Below, piece after piece: positions 40,446 to 50,125 of a DNA stretch of 64,000 nucleotides (within the stretch, counting starts at the first letter, position 1; each line of letters begins with the position of its first letter). This stretch comes from Aestuariivirga litoralis (GTDB taxonomy: Bacteria; Pseudomonadota; Alphaproteobacteria; Rhizobiales; Aestuariivirgaceae): assembly GCF_015714715.1 (NCBI RefSeq), contig NZ_WAHS01000001.1, forward strand, positions 496,001-560,000, in the 5' to 3' direction. Under the pieces are notes generated by a model, which did not search any database, was not told where the DNA came from, and worked only from the letters and a program-made list of their open reading frames with translations. A program made the position numbers and the translations under genes.

Positions 40446-41552
40446 TCACTGGGTCTCTGGTGCAATGGTCTGATACTGACCGTTGTTCCACGAAAACCAC
40501 GAGAAGTGCAAGTCCGCAAGATCGCCTTTGGGATCAAAGCTCAAGGGGCCAAGGCGGGTAGTGATGGGCTGGCCGGACCTCGCCCAGGCCGCCAAAGCGG
40601 CTCCGGCATGGGGGCCCTTGGCCTGTGCGGCGGCCGCATAAACCTCGACGGCAGCATAGGCGGGCAGGGTGGGGCCATCGGTGGCGACGTTCAAAGATTT
40701 CAGCTCTGCCGCCAGATCGCGGCCTTCGCGCGTGCCCATCGGGTCGGCGGGGAAACTGACCAGGGTGGCCTCTCCAGCCGCACCGGAGGCTTGCCAGAAG
40801 AGATCGGCCAGCAGACTGTCAGGACCATAGCGCCGCAGGCTCAGGCCCGCTGCTTCGGCTTGGGCAGCCAGATGCCCGGCATCGGTGGCGGAGGCAGCAA
40901 TGTAGAGCGTGTCGATGCCCGCTTCCTTCATCCTGCCGATCAGGTCGGCATAGTCTTTCTGATCGGGGGTGAAGGAGGCGATCAATGTGGCGCCCTTTGC
41001 ATAGGCGGCGGCAAAACTCTGGGTGATGGATTTCATTGCCGGTGTGCCATCGTCCAGCAAAGCCAGCTTGGCTTGTGGCCGTTTGGCCAGCACGCGCTTG
41101 GCGGCAAAAGCTCCCTGCGCATCCATGCGCGCGGCGAGGCGCAATACATTGGACAGACCCGATTCGGTGAGGGACGGCAGCATGGCGGCGGGCGAGATCA
41201 TCATCACGCCGGCCTTGTCCAATACGCGAGCGGCAGCGAGAGAAGGATTCGAACAGAAAGACCCGATCACCACATCGGCTTTGGCTTCGATCAGCTTTTG
41301 GGCGGCATCTTCGGCCTTGGCACTGTCGCAAATATCATCAGCCGAAATCAGGGTGAGTGTTTCGCCCTTGATGCCGCCCCTGGCGTTAATCGCATCGACA
41401 GCAGCCTTGGCGCCGCCCAAGAGCTGTTGTCCAAAAGGCTGGTATTGGCCGGAGAGCGGCGCCTCCACGCCGATGACGATGTCAGCCTTGGCCGTGTTGA
41501 TCCCGGCCCATGCCATTACAAGGAACAGCCCTGCAACGGCAGATCTGATCAT
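40446..41552 (-). CDS. Branched-chain amino acid ABC transporter substrate-binding protein (LivK/Leu-Ile-Val type)
   Basis: The 368-residue periplasmic protein has a signal peptide (about 1-23, ending in AGINTAKA) and a type I binding fold: VIGVEAPLSGQYQPFGQQ, DAINARGGIKG and VIGSFCSNPSLAAARVL. No livH, livM, livG or livF genes are adjacent, so it must share a permease encoded elsewhere or act as a sensor. It overlaps the upstream GST gene by ATGA. Confidence 0.9.
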   Translation of the reverse strand: MIRSAVAGLFLVMAWAGINTAKADIVIGVEAPLSGQYQPFGQQLLGGAKAAVDAINARGGIKGETLTLISADDICDSAKAEDAAQKLIEAKADVVIGSFCSNPSLAAARVLDKAGVMMISPAAMLPSLTESGLSNVLRLAARMDAQGAFAAKRVLAKRPQAKLALLDDGTPAMKSITQSFAAAYAKGATLIASFTPDQKDYADLIGRMKEAGIDTLYIAASATDAGHLAAQAEAAGLSLRRYGPDSLLADLFWQASGAAGEATLVSFPADPMGTREGRDLAAELKSLNVATDGPTLPAYAAVEVYAAAAQAKGPHAGAALAAWARSGQPITTRLGPLSFDPKGDLADLHFSWFSWNNGQYQTIAPETQ

Positions 41553-42172
41553 CCATTCTTCTCTCTGGCGCGCTTGACGGCGGGGCGCTCGCCCATGCGC
41601 TTGAAATGATCGTTGAGGCGTGGATATTGCGTGATGTCCACGCCGTCATTCGGCAGCCAGGTGCAGATATTGTAGAGATAGCCATCCGCCGTGGTGAATT
41701 GCTCGCCCATGACCCACGGGCCCTTGAGCAAATGGTTCTCAAAGATCGACATGCATTCATTCATGTTCTGCGGCACTTTGATTTTGAGGTTCTCAATCAC
41801 CGCCGGATCATCGCTCCAGCGATAGCCGCGCCGGTTATGGGCGTGGTTCACATGCACGGTGGAGGACAGATAGGAGTTCACCGCCTGCATTTCGGCAAAG
41901 TGAAACGGATCGGCGGGTGCGAGTTTGGCTTGCGGATGCGTCTGTGCCACATAGGCCAGCAAAGCCACGTTCTCGCTCAACACACCTTCTGGCGTTCCAA
42001 GTGCGGGCACGCGGCCCTTTGGGTTCTTGGCCAGATATGAAGCCGAGCGCTGTTCCCCGCCGGGGAAATCCACCCGGTACATTTCATAGTCAGCGCCTGC
42101 TTCTTCCAGGGCAATGGCCGTGGCGAGAGAACAGGTGCCGGGTGCAGCGTAAAGGGTTAGCTTGGCGCTCAA
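41549..42172 (-). CDS. Glutathione S-transferase
   Basis: The 207-residue protein is a bacterial beta-class-like GST: LTLYAAPGTCSLATAIALEE contains the Ser/Cys active-site region, then PKGRVPAL with the cis-Pro, and the C-terminal helical domain with TTADGYLYNICTWL. It starts on TTG overlapping the grxD stop (TTGA), with AAGGGTG upstream inside grxD. Coupling to grxD suggests a thiol-redox role. Confidence 0.92.
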   Translation of the reverse strand: MSAKLTLYAAPGTCSLATAIALEEAGADYEMYRVDFPGGEQRSASYLAKNPKGRVPALGTPEGVLSENVALLAYVAQTHPQAKLAPADPFHFAEMQAVNSYLSSTVHVNHAHNRRGYRWSDDPAVIENLKIKVPQNMNECMSIFENHLLKGPWVMGEQFTTADGYLYNICTWLPNDGVDITQYPRLNDHFKRMGERPAVKRAREKNG

Positions 42173-42489
42173 GCAACACCCTTTTCATCGAGCAGCTTCT
42201 TCAATTCGCCGGACTGGAACATTTCCATCACGATATCGCTGCCACCGACAAATTCGCCCTTGATGTAGAGCTGCGGAATGGTGGGCCAGTTGGTGTATTC
42301 CTTGATGCCGTTGCGCAAGGCTTCATCAGCCAGCACGTTTACATCCTTGAACGGCACGCCGAGATGCTGAAGGATTTGCACAGTGCGGCCCGAGAAGCCG
42401 CACATCGGCATATCAGCGGTGCCCTTCATGAAGAGAACGATGTCGTTGGTCTTCACTTCATTGTCGATCTGTTCGTGGGTCGTGGCCAT
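42169..42489 (-). CDS. grxD: Monothiol glutaredoxin, Grx4 family
   Basis: GrxD carries and transfers [2Fe-2S] clusters together with BolA. The 106-residue protein has the CGFS active site (Cys30), KGTADMPMCGFSGR, the WPTIPQLYIKGEFVGG glutathione-binding region and GGSDIV. The ATG at 42489 is used; the longer open frame upstream overlaps bolA. It lies four bases behind bolA, the usual partner. Confidence 0.97.
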   Translation of the reverse strand: MATTHEQIDNEVKTNDIVLFMKGTADMPMCGFSGRTVQILQHLGVPFKDVNVLADEALRNGIKEYTNWPTIPQLYIKGEFVGGSDIVMEMFQSGELKKLLDEKGVA

Positions 42490-42493
42490 TTGA

Positions 42494-42730
42494 TTATTCC
42501 TGTGGGGTTGATGTTTGAAGGGCAAGGGCATGAAGCTCGCCACCCATGCGGCCCTTGAGGGCGGCATAGACCAATTGGTGCTGCTGCACGCGGTTCATGC
42601 CCTTGAAAGTGGGCGAGATGACATTGGCGGCATAGTGGTTGCCATCGCCAGCCAGATCGCGAATCTCAACGCTGGCATCGGGGATGCCTTCCTTGATGAA
42701 GCGTTCAATATCCTGGGCGCTCATGGCCAT
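42494..42730 (-). CDS. BolA family protein
   Basis: A 78-residue BolA/IbaG-like protein that partners with monothiol glutaredoxin in Fe-S cluster handling. The class II KH-like fold shows ASVEIRDLAGDGNHYAA and the helix KGMNRVQQHQLVYAAL, with the conserved His. The ATG at 42730 is preceded by AAGGA; one at 42724 is possible. It is first in the bolA-grxD-GST series and divergent from the L,D-transpeptidase gene. Confidence 0.95.
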   Translation of the reverse strand: MAMSAQDIERFIKEGIPDASVEIRDLAGDGNHYAANVISPTFKGMNRVQQHQLVYAALKGRMGGELHALALQTSTPQE

Positions 42731-42894
42731 GGGCGGAAAATCCTTGTTCGGTCTCCTAAATAAGCCCTCACGCAAGGGATTACCAGTGGCATAGCCACAT
42801 CCTTGATTTGCAGGGCGCGCGGAGATAGACCGTGGCTGCAATTTATGATTTGCGCTGCTGGGCCCAAGCCCGCTGCGCTCACGAGGGAGTCCTC

Positions 42895-43611
42895 ATGACA
42901 GTTTCACGCCGCGGTTTTGTGTTGGGTGCTTCTTTGCTGGGCGGCTGTTCGGTGGCGCAGGCGTCCAAACTTCTGGTGGCCCCGACCAAGAATGCCGCTG
43001 CATCTGCACCTGCAGCGCCCGCCGCCCCGGCGACTGCCGCCGCCCCGCAGCCTTTCGTGCCCTCGGCCCAGCCCGCACCTGCCTCCGAGCCGTTCCATGT
43101 GAAAATGGATGAATGGCGCAATCTGGATTTTAAATACCAGCGCCAGAAGATGGCATATGCATCCGACCAAGCGCCGGGCACCATTGTGGTCGATGCGGGG
43201 GGCTGCTTTTTGTATTACATTCTCGGCGGCGGGCAGGCGATACGCTATGGCGTTTCACTGGGCAAAGCCGCCCATGCCTGGACGGGGCAGGTGGTGATCC
43301 AGAAACTGGCTGTGTGGCCTGTCTGGGTGCCCGCACCCTATCATCTGCAGCAGATCCCATCCCTGGTGAAATGGATCCACGGCATGCCTGGCGGGCCGGA
43401 TAATCCGCTGGGCGCGCGCGCCATGTATCTCTATCAGGGCAAGGTGGACACAGTGAACCGCATCCATGGCGGGGCGGCGATCGACATGATCGGGAGCAAG
43501 AAAACCGCTGGCTGCATCGGCATGCTGAACTGCGATGTGATCGATCTCTATAACCGCGTCCGGCTGGGCACCAAGGTTGTGATGGTGGCCGGCAAGGGCA
43601 TTTTCGGCTAA
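42895..43611 (+). CDS. L,D-transpeptidase (YkuD) with lipoprotein/Tat-like signal
   Basis: The 238-residue protein begins with [15 protein letters not shown], which combines a twin-arginine-like start with a lipobox Cys, then an Ala/Pro-rich linker (about 30-66) and a YkuD domain. The active site is [10 protein letters not shown] followed by KTAGCIGM; the usual Arg after CI is Gly, a deviation from SHGCIRL. It would cross-link or anchor peptidoglycan. AGGGAG lies before the start. It sits between purL and bolA on the opposite strand and overlaps the purL end by four bases. Confidence 0.87.
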   Translation: MTVSRRGFVLGASLLGGCSVAQASKLLVAPTKNAAASAPAAPAAPATAAAPQPFVPSAQPAPASEPFHVKMDEWRNLDFKYQRQKMAYASDQAPGTIVVDAGGCFLYYILGGGQAIRYGVSLGKAAHAWTGQVVIQKLAVWPVWVPAPYHLQQIPSLVKWIHGMPGGPDNPLGARAMYLYQGKVDTVNRIHGGAAIDMIGSKKTAGCIGMLNCDVIDLYNRVRLGTKVVMVAGKGIFG

Positions 43612-45800
43612 GCGCTGGCCATAAACTCCGGGAACCAGCCTTCATGGGCGCGGCGGATTTCCGAGATGGAAAGCGCTACCGCGCTGCCGATCTTGAGCGT
43701 GGCTTCGGCTGTAACCTCGCCTATGATTTCGGCGGGAACCCCTTGCTCTTGTGCGGCTGACAAAAGAGTCATCGCCTTGTCCGGCTTGGCGCTGATCATA
43801 TAGCGCGCCTGATCCTCGGCGAAGAGGGCCACATGGTCGAGCGCTTCGAGCTTCACACCGAAGCTGGTGGGCAAGGCCATCTCGATCACCGCGGCAGCAA
43901 GCCCACCGTCGGACAGATCATGCACAGCGGTGACATTGCCGGCATGGATGGCGGCACGCACGAAATCGCCGTGTTTTTTCTCACGTGCCAAATCAACCGG
44001 CGGCGGGGCGCCTTCTTCGCGGCCCAGCACATCGCGCAGATAGGCTGACTGGCCCAGTTCCTGGCCATGGCCACCGATGAGAATGATCACATCGCCCGCC
44101 TGCTTGAAGCGGCTGGTCATCATCTTGGAGAGATCAGGCAGCAGGCCCACACCACCGATGGTGGGCGTGGGCAGAATGCCTTGTCCCATGGTTTCGTTGT
44201 AGAGCGAGACGTTGCCGGAGACGATGGGATAGTCGAAAGCCTTGCAGGCTTCGCCGATGCCTTTTAGCGCGAACACCAACTGGCCCATGATTTCCGGGCG
44301 TTCGGGATTGCCGAAGTTCAGATTGTCGGTGATGGCGATGGGCTCGGCGCCCACGCAAGTGAGGTTGCGCCAGCTTTCGGCCACGGCCTGCTTGCCGCCT
44401 TCAAACGGATCAGCCTCGACATAGCGCGGCGTCACGTCGGACGTGACGGCGATGCCCTTCTTGTCATTGATGCGCACCACGCCGGCATCACCGCCGGGGA
44501 TCTGCGCCGAGTTGGATTGCACCAGCGTGTCATATTGTTCCCACACCCAGCGGCGCGAGCACATATCGGGCGAACCCATCAGCTTCACCAGTGCGGCACC
44601 CAGATCATTCGGCGCAGGCACAGATTCTGGCGCAAGGCGCGCGCGCTTCTTGGGCTCCACCCAAGGGCGATCATATTCGGGCGCGTTGTCGCCCATTTCC
44701 TTGATTGGCAGATCGGCTTTCACTTCGCCGCCATGCTTGATGATGAAGCGCAGCGTATCGGTGGTGGTGCCGATGACAGCAAAAGCCAGGCCCCATTTCA
44801 CGAAGATGGCTTCGGCTTCTTTTTCCTTCTCGGGCTTCAGCACCATGAGCATGCGCTCTTGGCTTTCTGAGAGCATCATTTCATAGGCGGTCATGCCGGG
44901 TTCGCGGCAGGGCACTTTGTCGAGATCAAGCTCGATGCCGAGATCGCCCTTGGCACCCATTTCAACCGCTGAACATGTGAGGCCCGCAGCCCCCATATCC
45001 TGAATGGCGATGACGGCACCGGAGGCCATGAGTTCAAGGCAGGCTTCCAGCAAGCACTTCTCAGTAAAGGGGTCGCCGACCTGTACGGTGGGGCGTTTTT
45101 CAGCCGCCTTCTCGTCGAATTCGGCCGAGGCCATCGTCGCACCATGGATGCCGTCACGGCCCGTCTTGGCACCGAGATAGACAACCGGCAGTCCCACGCC
45201 CTTGGCCTTGGAATAGAAAATCTTGTCGGCATCGGCGAGACCCACGGCCATCGCGTTGACGAGGTTGTTGCCATTGTAGCGCGCGTGGAAATTCACCTCG
45301 CCGCCCAGCGTCGGCACGCCGAAGGAATTGCCATAGCCACCCACGCCCGCCACCACACCGGAGACGAGATGCTTGGTTCTGGGATGCGAAGGCTCGCCAA
45401 AGCGAAGCGCGTTCAGCGCGGCGATGGGGCGGGCACCCATGGTGAACACGTCGCGCAAAATGCCGCCAACGCCGGTGGCCGAGCCTTGATAAGGTTCGAT
45501 GAAAGACGGGTGGTTGTGGCTTTCCATCTTGAAGATGATCGCCTGGCCGTCATCAATGTCGATCACCCCGGCATTTTCACCAGGCCCGCAGATTACGCGC
45601 TTGCCGGTGGTCGGCAATGTCTTGAGCCATTTCTTGGACGATTTGTAGGAGCAATGCTCGTTCCACATCGCCGAGCAGATGCCCAATTCGGTGAAGGTAG
45701 GCGCGCGACCGAGAAGGCCGAGGAAACGCTCATATTCATCGGGCTTCAGCCCGTGCTGGGCAACGAGTTCGGGGGTGATGGCGGGTTCGGCTTTGCTCAT
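43608..45800 (-). CDS. purL: Phosphoribosylformylglycinamidine synthase subunit II
   Basis: PurL is the ATP-dependent synthetase subunit that makes FGAM from FGAR. At 730 residues it is the small-type PurL, which needs PurQ and PurS. Landmarks are [47 protein letters not shown] and a second PurM-like half with [11 protein letters not shown]. It is the last pur gene of the purC-purS-purQ-purL series, separated from purQ by a membrane-protein gene. Confidence 0.98.
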   Translation of the reverse strand: MSKAEPAITPELVAQHGLKPDEYERFLGLLGRAPTFTELGICSAMWNEHCSYKSSKKWLKTLPTTGKRVICGPGENAGVIDIDDGQAIIFKMESHNHPSFIEPYQGSATGVGGILRDVFTMGARPIAALNALRFGEPSHPRTKHLVSGVVAGVGGYGNSFGVPTLGGEVNFHARYNGNNLVNAMAVGLADADKIFYSKAKGVGLPVVYLGAKTGRDGIHGATMASAEFDEKAAEKRPTVQVGDPFTEKCLLEACLELMASGAVIAIQDMGAAGLTCSAVEMGAKGDLGIELDLDKVPCREPGMTAYEMMLSESQERMLMVLKPEKEKEAEAIFVKWGLAFAVIGTTTDTLRFIIKHGGEVKADLPIKEMGDNAPEYDRPWVEPKKRARLAPESVPAPNDLGAALVKLMGSPDMCSRRWVWEQYDTLVQSNSAQIPGGDAGVVRINDKKGIAVTSDVTPRYVEADPFEGGKQAVAESWRNLTCVGAEPIAITDNLNFGNPERPEIMGQLVFALKGIGEACKAFDYPIVSGNVSLYNETMGQGILPTPTIGGVGLLPDLSKMMTSRFKQAGDVIILIGGHGQELGQSAYLRDVLGREEGAPPPVDLAREKKHGDFVRAAIHAGNVTAVHDLSDGGLAAAVIEMALPTSFGVKLEALDHVALFAEDQARYMISAKPDKAMTLLSAAQEQGVPAEIIGEVTAEATLKIGSAVALSISEIRRAHEGWFPEFMASA

Positions 45801-45829
45801 GGGGCTCGTTTAGACAACAGGTTTTGGAT

Positions 45830-46486
45830 TCACAATTCTCTTGTGCGGGTTTTGAGACGCGCCAGCAGATGGTCCACCGTGACCACGACCAGACCGAGCG
45901 CGAAGAAGAAGGCGAGCAGGAACACAACATTGCGCAGCACGATCAGGTAGCCCAGCGTTCCGGCGTCCAAAAAGGGGTAGGGATAGAGCCCCGTCAGTGC
46001 TCCGCGCGACACCGCGTAAACCACATAGGCGAGGCCGGGTGCCAACCAAGTGAAACTGTCAAGGTAAGCCGTCGCGCCCTTGGGTACAAAAATCAGCCAG
46101 TAGAGAATGAATAAGGCTGGCGAAATGTAATGCAGCGAAATGTCGAGGAGTTTGAAAATGCCCTGCGGCTCCCAGATATCCTGCAACACCGCGATATAAA
46201 CGCAGGCCACGATGGCAATGTAGAGCGCCATGGCGGCCTGCCATTTGGGGGAACGCAGAATGCTGCTCTTCCAGTTCAACAGTGACGCCAGATAGAACAG
46301 CACCACGGCGATGTTGGTGAGAATGGTGAAAAAGCTAAGCACATTCACCATGCTGCCCGCAAAGCTCATGCCCTTTTCTTCAAAGGCAGGCACGCTGACG
46401 ATAAATTGGGTGATGACGGCAAGCGCCACAAAGGCAGCCCCCAGCATTTCATAAAAGCGTTGAAGGGGGCGGCCTGCGCCACTCAT
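45830..46486 (-). CDS. Pr6Pr family membrane protein
   Basis: A 218-residue integral membrane protein with six hydrophobic segments, matching the FAR-17a/AIG1-like (Pr6Pr) group: [37 protein letters not shown] and a C-terminal [14 protein letters not shown]. The function is unknown in bacteria; some eukaryotic relatives are fatty-acid-ester hydrolases. It overlaps purQ by ATGA and precedes purL by 29 bases, so it is transcribed inside the purine operon. Confidence 0.82.
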   Translation of the reverse strand: MSGAGRPLQRFYEMLGAAFVALAVITQFIVSVPAFEEKGMSFAGSMVNVLSFFTILTNIAVVLFYLASLLNWKSSILRSPKWQAAMALYIAIVACVYIAVLQDIWEPQGIFKLLDISLHYISPALFILYWLIFVPKGATAYLDSFTWLAPGLAYVVYAVSRGALTGLYPYPFLDAGTLGYLIVLRNVVFLLAFFFALGLVVVTVDHLLARLKTRTREL

Positions 46487-47145
46487 GCCGCGAGGAGACC
46501 CTCAAACAACGGCAGGCAATCCTGCTTGCCATGCAGCTTTTCGATCATGTTTTCGGGATGGGGCATCATGCCGATCACGTTGCCGGCTTCATTGCAGATG
46601 CCGGCAATGTCATTGGTTGAACCATTGGGGTTGGTGCCTTCGGCATAGCGGAACACCACGCGGCCTTCACCTTCCAGTCGCTTCACGGTTTCGGCATCGG
46701 CGATGTAATTGCCTTCTCCGTGCGCCACGGGGCAGGAGACGACGCTGTTTTTTGGCATCGTCCTGGTGAAATAAGTTTCATTGTTTTCAATGCGAAGGCG
46801 CACTTCCTTGCAGACGAACTTGAGTTGCGCATTGCGCAGCAGCGCGCCGGGTAGCAGGCCTGCTTCGGCGACAATCTGGAAGCCGTTGCAGACAGCCAAA
46901 ACCTTCAAGCCTTTCAAGGCTTTGGCTTTGACATCTGTCATGATGGGTGAGCGGGCGGCAATGGCGCCGCAGCGCAGATAGTCGCCGTAAGAGAAGCCGC
47001 CAGGCACCACCACCAGATCAACGTCAGGCAGCGTCGTGTCCGTGTGCCAGACGACATGGGGCTTGAACCCCGTGGTCTTTTCCAGCGCCATCACCATGTC
47101 GCTGTCGCGGTTGATGCCAGGGAAGAGAAGGACGGCGGATTTCAT
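46483..47145 (-). CDS. purQ: Phosphoribosylformylglycinamidine synthase subunit I (glutaminase)
   Basis: PurQ supplies ammonia from glutamine to PurL. The 220-residue class I glutaminase shows [16 protein letters not shown], the nucleophile Cys in [11 protein letters not shown], and the C-terminal MMPHPENM with the catalytic His. Its ATG overlaps the TAA of the inserted GIY-YIG gene (TAATG), so its translation now depends on reinitiation after that gene. Confidence 0.98.
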   Translation of the reverse strand: MKSAVLLFPGINRDSDMVMALEKTTGFKPHVVWHTDTTLPDVDLVVVPGGFSYGDYLRCGAIAARSPIMTDVKAKALKGLKVLAVCNGFQIVAEAGLLPGALLRNAQLKFVCKEVRLRIENNETYFTRTMPKNSVVSCPVAHGEGNYIADAETVKRLEGEGRVVFRYAEGTNPNGSTNDIAGICNEAGNVIGMMPHPENMIEKLHGKQDCLPLFEGLLAA

Positions 47146-47651
47146 TAGGTAGTCCTAAATTTGTTATGCTCTGTTTCAAGCTCTAGTGAACAAAGAAATT
47201 CAAAAAAATATTGAAGATTGTCATCTTCGATCACATGAAATTTTATCGTCATTTGCAGAATTTTTTGGATACTCTCATCAAATGCCTTTTTGAACTCGAG
47301 GTCATTTCGCAAAAGATCAGTCCTTGACCCGACGGTGGTATAAGTTACCTTGCGTCCAGTCGTATTTCGAGCAAGCAAGAAAGCAAACGTTGAGCCGGAT
47401 GCAGTTCCGTTTACATGTTGCCGGATCCGCTTCCTTAGGTCTCGCGCCCGGCCTACATAAATTGGTCGATCACCTTGAAAAAAAACATAAACTCCAGGAG
47501 AATTAGGGAGTTCATTTCTTGCTCTTTCAAAAGAGACAGCAGCACCTTTTTTCAACGCCGCAAGATGTTGGCGCGCGTCCTTCAAAATCCCAGAGAACTT
47601 TGTACCAAGTTCTACAGAGTCTCCGAAATCGATGACGCTCGAACTCATCAT
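47145..47651 (-). CDS. GIY-YIG nuclease family protein inserted between purS and purQ
   Basis: A 168-residue protein whose central region has the GIY-YIG fold: GVY (53-55), YVG (65-67) and Arg75 in RKRIRQH; the catalytic Glu is probably in the acidic segment further on. It lacks an obvious DNA-binding domain. The gene is very AT-rich (17 G/C of 60 at 47161-47220) against GC-rich pur genes, so it looks foreign. The ATG at 47651 is two bases after the purS stop, and its TAA overlaps the purQ ATG, so it is neatly fitted into the operon. Confidence 0.85.
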   Translation of the reverse strand: MMSSSVIDFGDSVELGTKFSGILKDARQHLAALKKGAAVSFERARNELPNSPGVYVFFQGDRPIYVGRARDLRKRIRQHVNGTASGSTFAFLLARNTTGRKVTYTTVGSRTDLLRNDLEFKKAFDESIQKILQMTIKFHVIEDDNLQYFFEFLCSLELETEHNKFRTT

Positions 47652-47653
47652 AA

Positions 47654-47893
47654 TTAGCTCAGTTCTATCTCGTAATTCTCGATAACCGTATTGGCGATCA
47701 GTTTTTCGCACATGGATTTGAGTTGGGCTTCGGCCTTGGCCTTGTCCGTCTCAGCCAGTTCGACTTCGAAATATTTGCCCTGGCGCACGCTGTTCACGCC
47801 GCCAAAACCCATTGAGCCGAGGGCGCCTTCAATGGCCTTGCCCTGCGGATCGAGGACGCCGTTCTTGAGCGTCACTTTGACTTTGGCTTTCAT
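47654..47893 (-). CDS. purS: Phosphoribosylformylglycinamidine synthase subunit PurS
   Basis: PurS is the 79-residue bridging subunit of the PurLQS complex. [20 protein letters not shown] is the family start and [11 protein letters not shown] the usual end. It overlaps purC by ATGA. Confidence 0.96.
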   Translation of the reverse strand: MKAKVKVTLKNGVLDPQGKAIEGALGSMGFGGVNSVRQGKYFEVELAETDKAKAEAQLKSMCEKLIANTVIENYEIELS

Positions 47894-48666
47894 GAATCAG
47901 TCTTCACCAGTTTGGGCTTGGCGCGTTCGGGCGCTTCACCGGGCTGAATGATACCGAGGCGGCGCGCCACTTCCTGATAGGCGTCCGTGAGGCTGCCCAG
48001 ATCACGGCGGAACACGTCCTTGTCGAGCTTCTGCTGGGTCTTAATATCCCAGAGCCTGCAATTGTCCGGCGAGATTTCATCGGCCAGAACCACGCGCATC
48101 ATGTCGTTCTCGATGTAGCGGCCATATTCCATCTTGAAATCGACCAGCTTGATGCCGATGCCGAGGAAGAGGCCCGAGAGGAAATCATTGATGCGGATCG
48201 ACATGTGCATGATGTCGTCCATTTCCATCGGCGTGGCCCAGCCAAAAGCGGTGATATGTTCTTCATTCACCATCGGATCGCCGAGCTTGTCGTTCTTGTA
48301 ATAGCATTCGATGATCGAGCGGGGCAGCGGCGTGCCTTCTTCCAGCCCGAGGCGCTTGGCCAGCGAGCCGGCGGCGACATTGCGCACGACGATTTCCAGC
48401 GGAATGATTTCAACTGAACGCACCAGTTGTTCGCGCATGTTGAGCGAGCGCAGGAAATGCGTGGGCAGACCCATCTCATTGAGCTTCAGGAAGATGTGCT
48501 CCGAGATGCGCTGATTGAGTACGCCCTTGCCTTCGATCACGGCCTTCTTTTCGGCGTTGAACGCGGTCGCATCATCCTTGAAGTGGACGATCACTGTATT
48601 CGGCTCCGGGCCTTCATACAGAATCTTAGCCTTGCCTTCATAAATGCGGGTGCGCTTGCCGTTCAT
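47890..48666 (-). CDS. purC: Phosphoribosylaminoimidazole-succinocarboxamide synthase
   Basis: PurC joins aspartate to CAIR with ATP. The 258-residue protein has [12 protein letters not shown] with the glycine loop at the start, [12 protein letters not shown], the central [13 protein letters not shown] and the SAICAR signature [10 protein letters not shown]. The ATG at 48666 removes five non-conserved residues. It heads the purC-S-(GIY-YIG)-Q-(Pr6Pr)-L operon, divergent from the zeta-subunit gene. Confidence 0.97.
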   Translation of the reverse strand: MNGKRTRIYEGKAKILYEGPEPNTVIVHFKDDATAFNAEKKAVIEGKGVLNQRISEHIFLKLNEMGLPTHFLRSLNMREQLVRSVEIIPLEIVVRNVAAGSLAKRLGLEEGTPLPRSIIECYYKNDKLGDPMVNEEHITAFGWATPMEMDDIMHMSIRINDFLSGLFLGIGIKLVDFKMEYGRYIENDMMRVVLADEISPDNCRLWDIKTQQKLDKDVFRRDLGSLTDAYQEVARRLGIIQPGEAPERAKPKLVKTDS

Positions 48667-48900
48667 TGACAAAATCCTCAAAACTAAACCTCGGGAATCA
48701 CACTAACATAAGGGGGTAGGCTGCGGTGGAATCTCGCGCCCCCTGTGGAAAGCGGCCTTCTAGGACCTCTTGGTGCGGCGCACAATCGATTTTTCGCCTT
48801 GAACCGAAAGGGTTTTATCACCACATGAAAACAAGAGCTTGCCCTTCAGCTTGTCGCTGTCGCAATATCAGGCTTGATAACATTTTACGGGGACCAAAAC
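48667..48900. promoter_or_regulatory. Divergent intergenic region between purC and the zeta inhibitor gene
   Basis: The 234-base gap has no gene and should hold promoters for both directions. Rightward, TTGTCG and TGATAA with an 18-base spacer (about 48853-48882) are a weak candidate. AACC-GAAAG-GGTT forms a small hairpin in the middle. I found no PurR-like palindrome; alphaproteobacteria generally lack the E. coli PurR system. Confidence 0.3.
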
Positions 48901-49224
48901 ATGACCACTTTTGACAAGCGCGAAATGGCCGAAGAAGGCAAGTTTGCCCATGATGCTGAAAAGCTTTTCAAGATCCGCGCGCGCCGCGCCAAGCTGGTAG
49001 GCCAATGGGCTGCCGGGAAGCTGGGCTATGCCGGCGATGAGGCTGATGCCTATGCCAAATCCCTGATCTTGGCTGACCTGGAAGAAGATGGTGATGCGGA
49101 CGTTGTGCGCAAGCTGAAGGCGGATTTCGCCGCCAAGAAGATCGACGTGTCTGACCACCAGATTGAGCGCACACTGGCTGAAAAGCTGATCGAAGCCGAA
49201 AAGCAATTGCAGGCTGGCGCATAA
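48901..49224 (+). CDS. F1-ATPase inhibitor zeta subunit (DUF1476)
   Basis: A 107-residue all-helical protein that in Paracoccus-type alphaproteobacteria blocks ATP hydrolysis by F1. FDKREMAEEGKFAHDAEKLFK at the N terminus and KLVGQWAAGKLGYAGDEADAYAK are the recognised family stretches, followed by SDHQIERTLAEKL. The ATG at 48901 matches the family start. It is conserved next to purC in related genomes. Its TAA overlaps the ATG of the aldolase gene. Confidence 0.92.
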   Translation: MTTFDKREMAEEGKFAHDAEKLFKIRARRAKLVGQWAAGKLGYAGDEADAYAKSLILADLEEDGDADVVRKLKADFAAKKIDVSDHQIERTLAEKLIEAEKQLQAGA

Positions 49225-49979
49225 TGGATCTGCGCGCCCGGCTGCATGATGGCACGCCGTTTCTGTTTTCATGGATGGGTATTGCCGGTGCCAATCTGGC
49301 CGGGCAGGTGGCCCGCGCCGGCCTTGATGCGGTAGCGCTTGATCTGCAGCACGGCCAGATCGGCATGGACCAAGCGCAGGCCATGGCGGCCGCAGTTGTT
49401 GCCGCGGGCAAGCCCGTGATCACCCGTGTGTTGTGGAATGATCCGGGCTTGGTGGGCCAGGCGCTGGATTACGGGTCTTCCGTCATCATAGCACCGATGG
49501 TGAATTCGGTGGAGCAAGCCAAAGCACTGGTGAAAGCGGCGAAATATCCGCCGCTGGGCCAGCGGTCCTGGGGCGGCTATGCGATGGTGCAGGCTTCCGG
49601 CAAAACCATGGCTGGCTACCTCAAAGATGCCAACCGCGACACGTTTGTATTCGCCATGGTGGAAACTGTGGAAGCGCTGGACCTGGTGGAAGAAATTGCC
49701 GCGGTGCCTGGTTTGGACGGGCTGTTTGTCGGCCCCAGCGATTTGTCGATCGCACTTTCCAAGGGCCAGGAATTGAACCGCGTTTCTGCCGCCAACCTGG
49801 TGGCAATGAAACGGGTGCATGAGGTGGCCAAGAAGAATGGCTTGGTCTCAGGAGCTTTCGCCGGCACCTCTGAAATCATCAATCAGTATTATGCGATGGG
49901 CTTCACCTTCATGGCGGCGGTGACTGACAATGATGCCTTGAAGATGGGCATTGGTGCGATTGCAGCCGGCGTGAAATAA
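49224..49979 (+). CDS. HpcH/HpaI family aldolase
   Basis: A 251-residue class II pyruvate aldolase fold, related to 4-hydroxy-2-oxoheptanedioate aldolase. Visible are DAVALDLQHGQIGMDQA, the PPLGQRSWGG loop, VETVEALDLVEEIA with a metal-binding Glu, and LFVGPSDLSIAL with a metal-binding Asp. It would cleave 4-hydroxy-2-oxo acids to pyruvate and an aldehyde. The start overlaps the zeta-subunit stop (TAATG), an unusual partner for it. Confidence 0.9.
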   Translation: MDLRARLHDGTPFLFSWMGIAGANLAGQVARAGLDAVALDLQHGQIGMDQAQAMAAAVVAAGKPVITRVLWNDPGLVGQALDYGSSVIIAPMVNSVEQAKALVKAAKYPPLGQRSWGGYAMVQASGKTMAGYLKDANRDTFVFAMVETVEALDLVEEIAAVPGLDGLFVGPSDLSIALSKGQELNRVSAANLVAMKRVHEVAKKNGLVSGAFAGTSEIINQYYAMGFTFMAAVTDNDALKMGIGAIAAGVK

Positions 49980-50064
49980 CGACAAATTACGGGCCTGTTC
50001 TTCATTCTTCATTCTCCACGCCGCCTTAGTTAACTGGCGGCCGTTGGTGATCGGCGTAAATTAA

Positions 50065-50092
50065 CGATGCGGCGAAATGAGTTCCCGCATCG
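50065..50092. repeat. Perfect 8-bp inverted repeat upstream of a small membrane gene
   Basis: CGATGCGG (50065-50072) and CCGCATCG (50085-50092) are exact reverse complements 12 bases apart, in the 408-base stretch between the aldolase and pncB. It could be an operator or an RNA hairpin. Apart from it and the small reading frame at 50126 I see nothing in this gap. Confidence 0.35.
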
Positions 50093-50125
50093 GAAGGCTG
50101 GAGCCACGCGCCATCCCTTCCGCAC

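Noticed and set aside
39696-41609. A 637-codon open frame on the plus strand.
   Set aside because: It is antisense to purB, the RAM gene and the binding protein, all with clear family motifs; its translation is Gly/His/Arg-rich with no recognisable domain.
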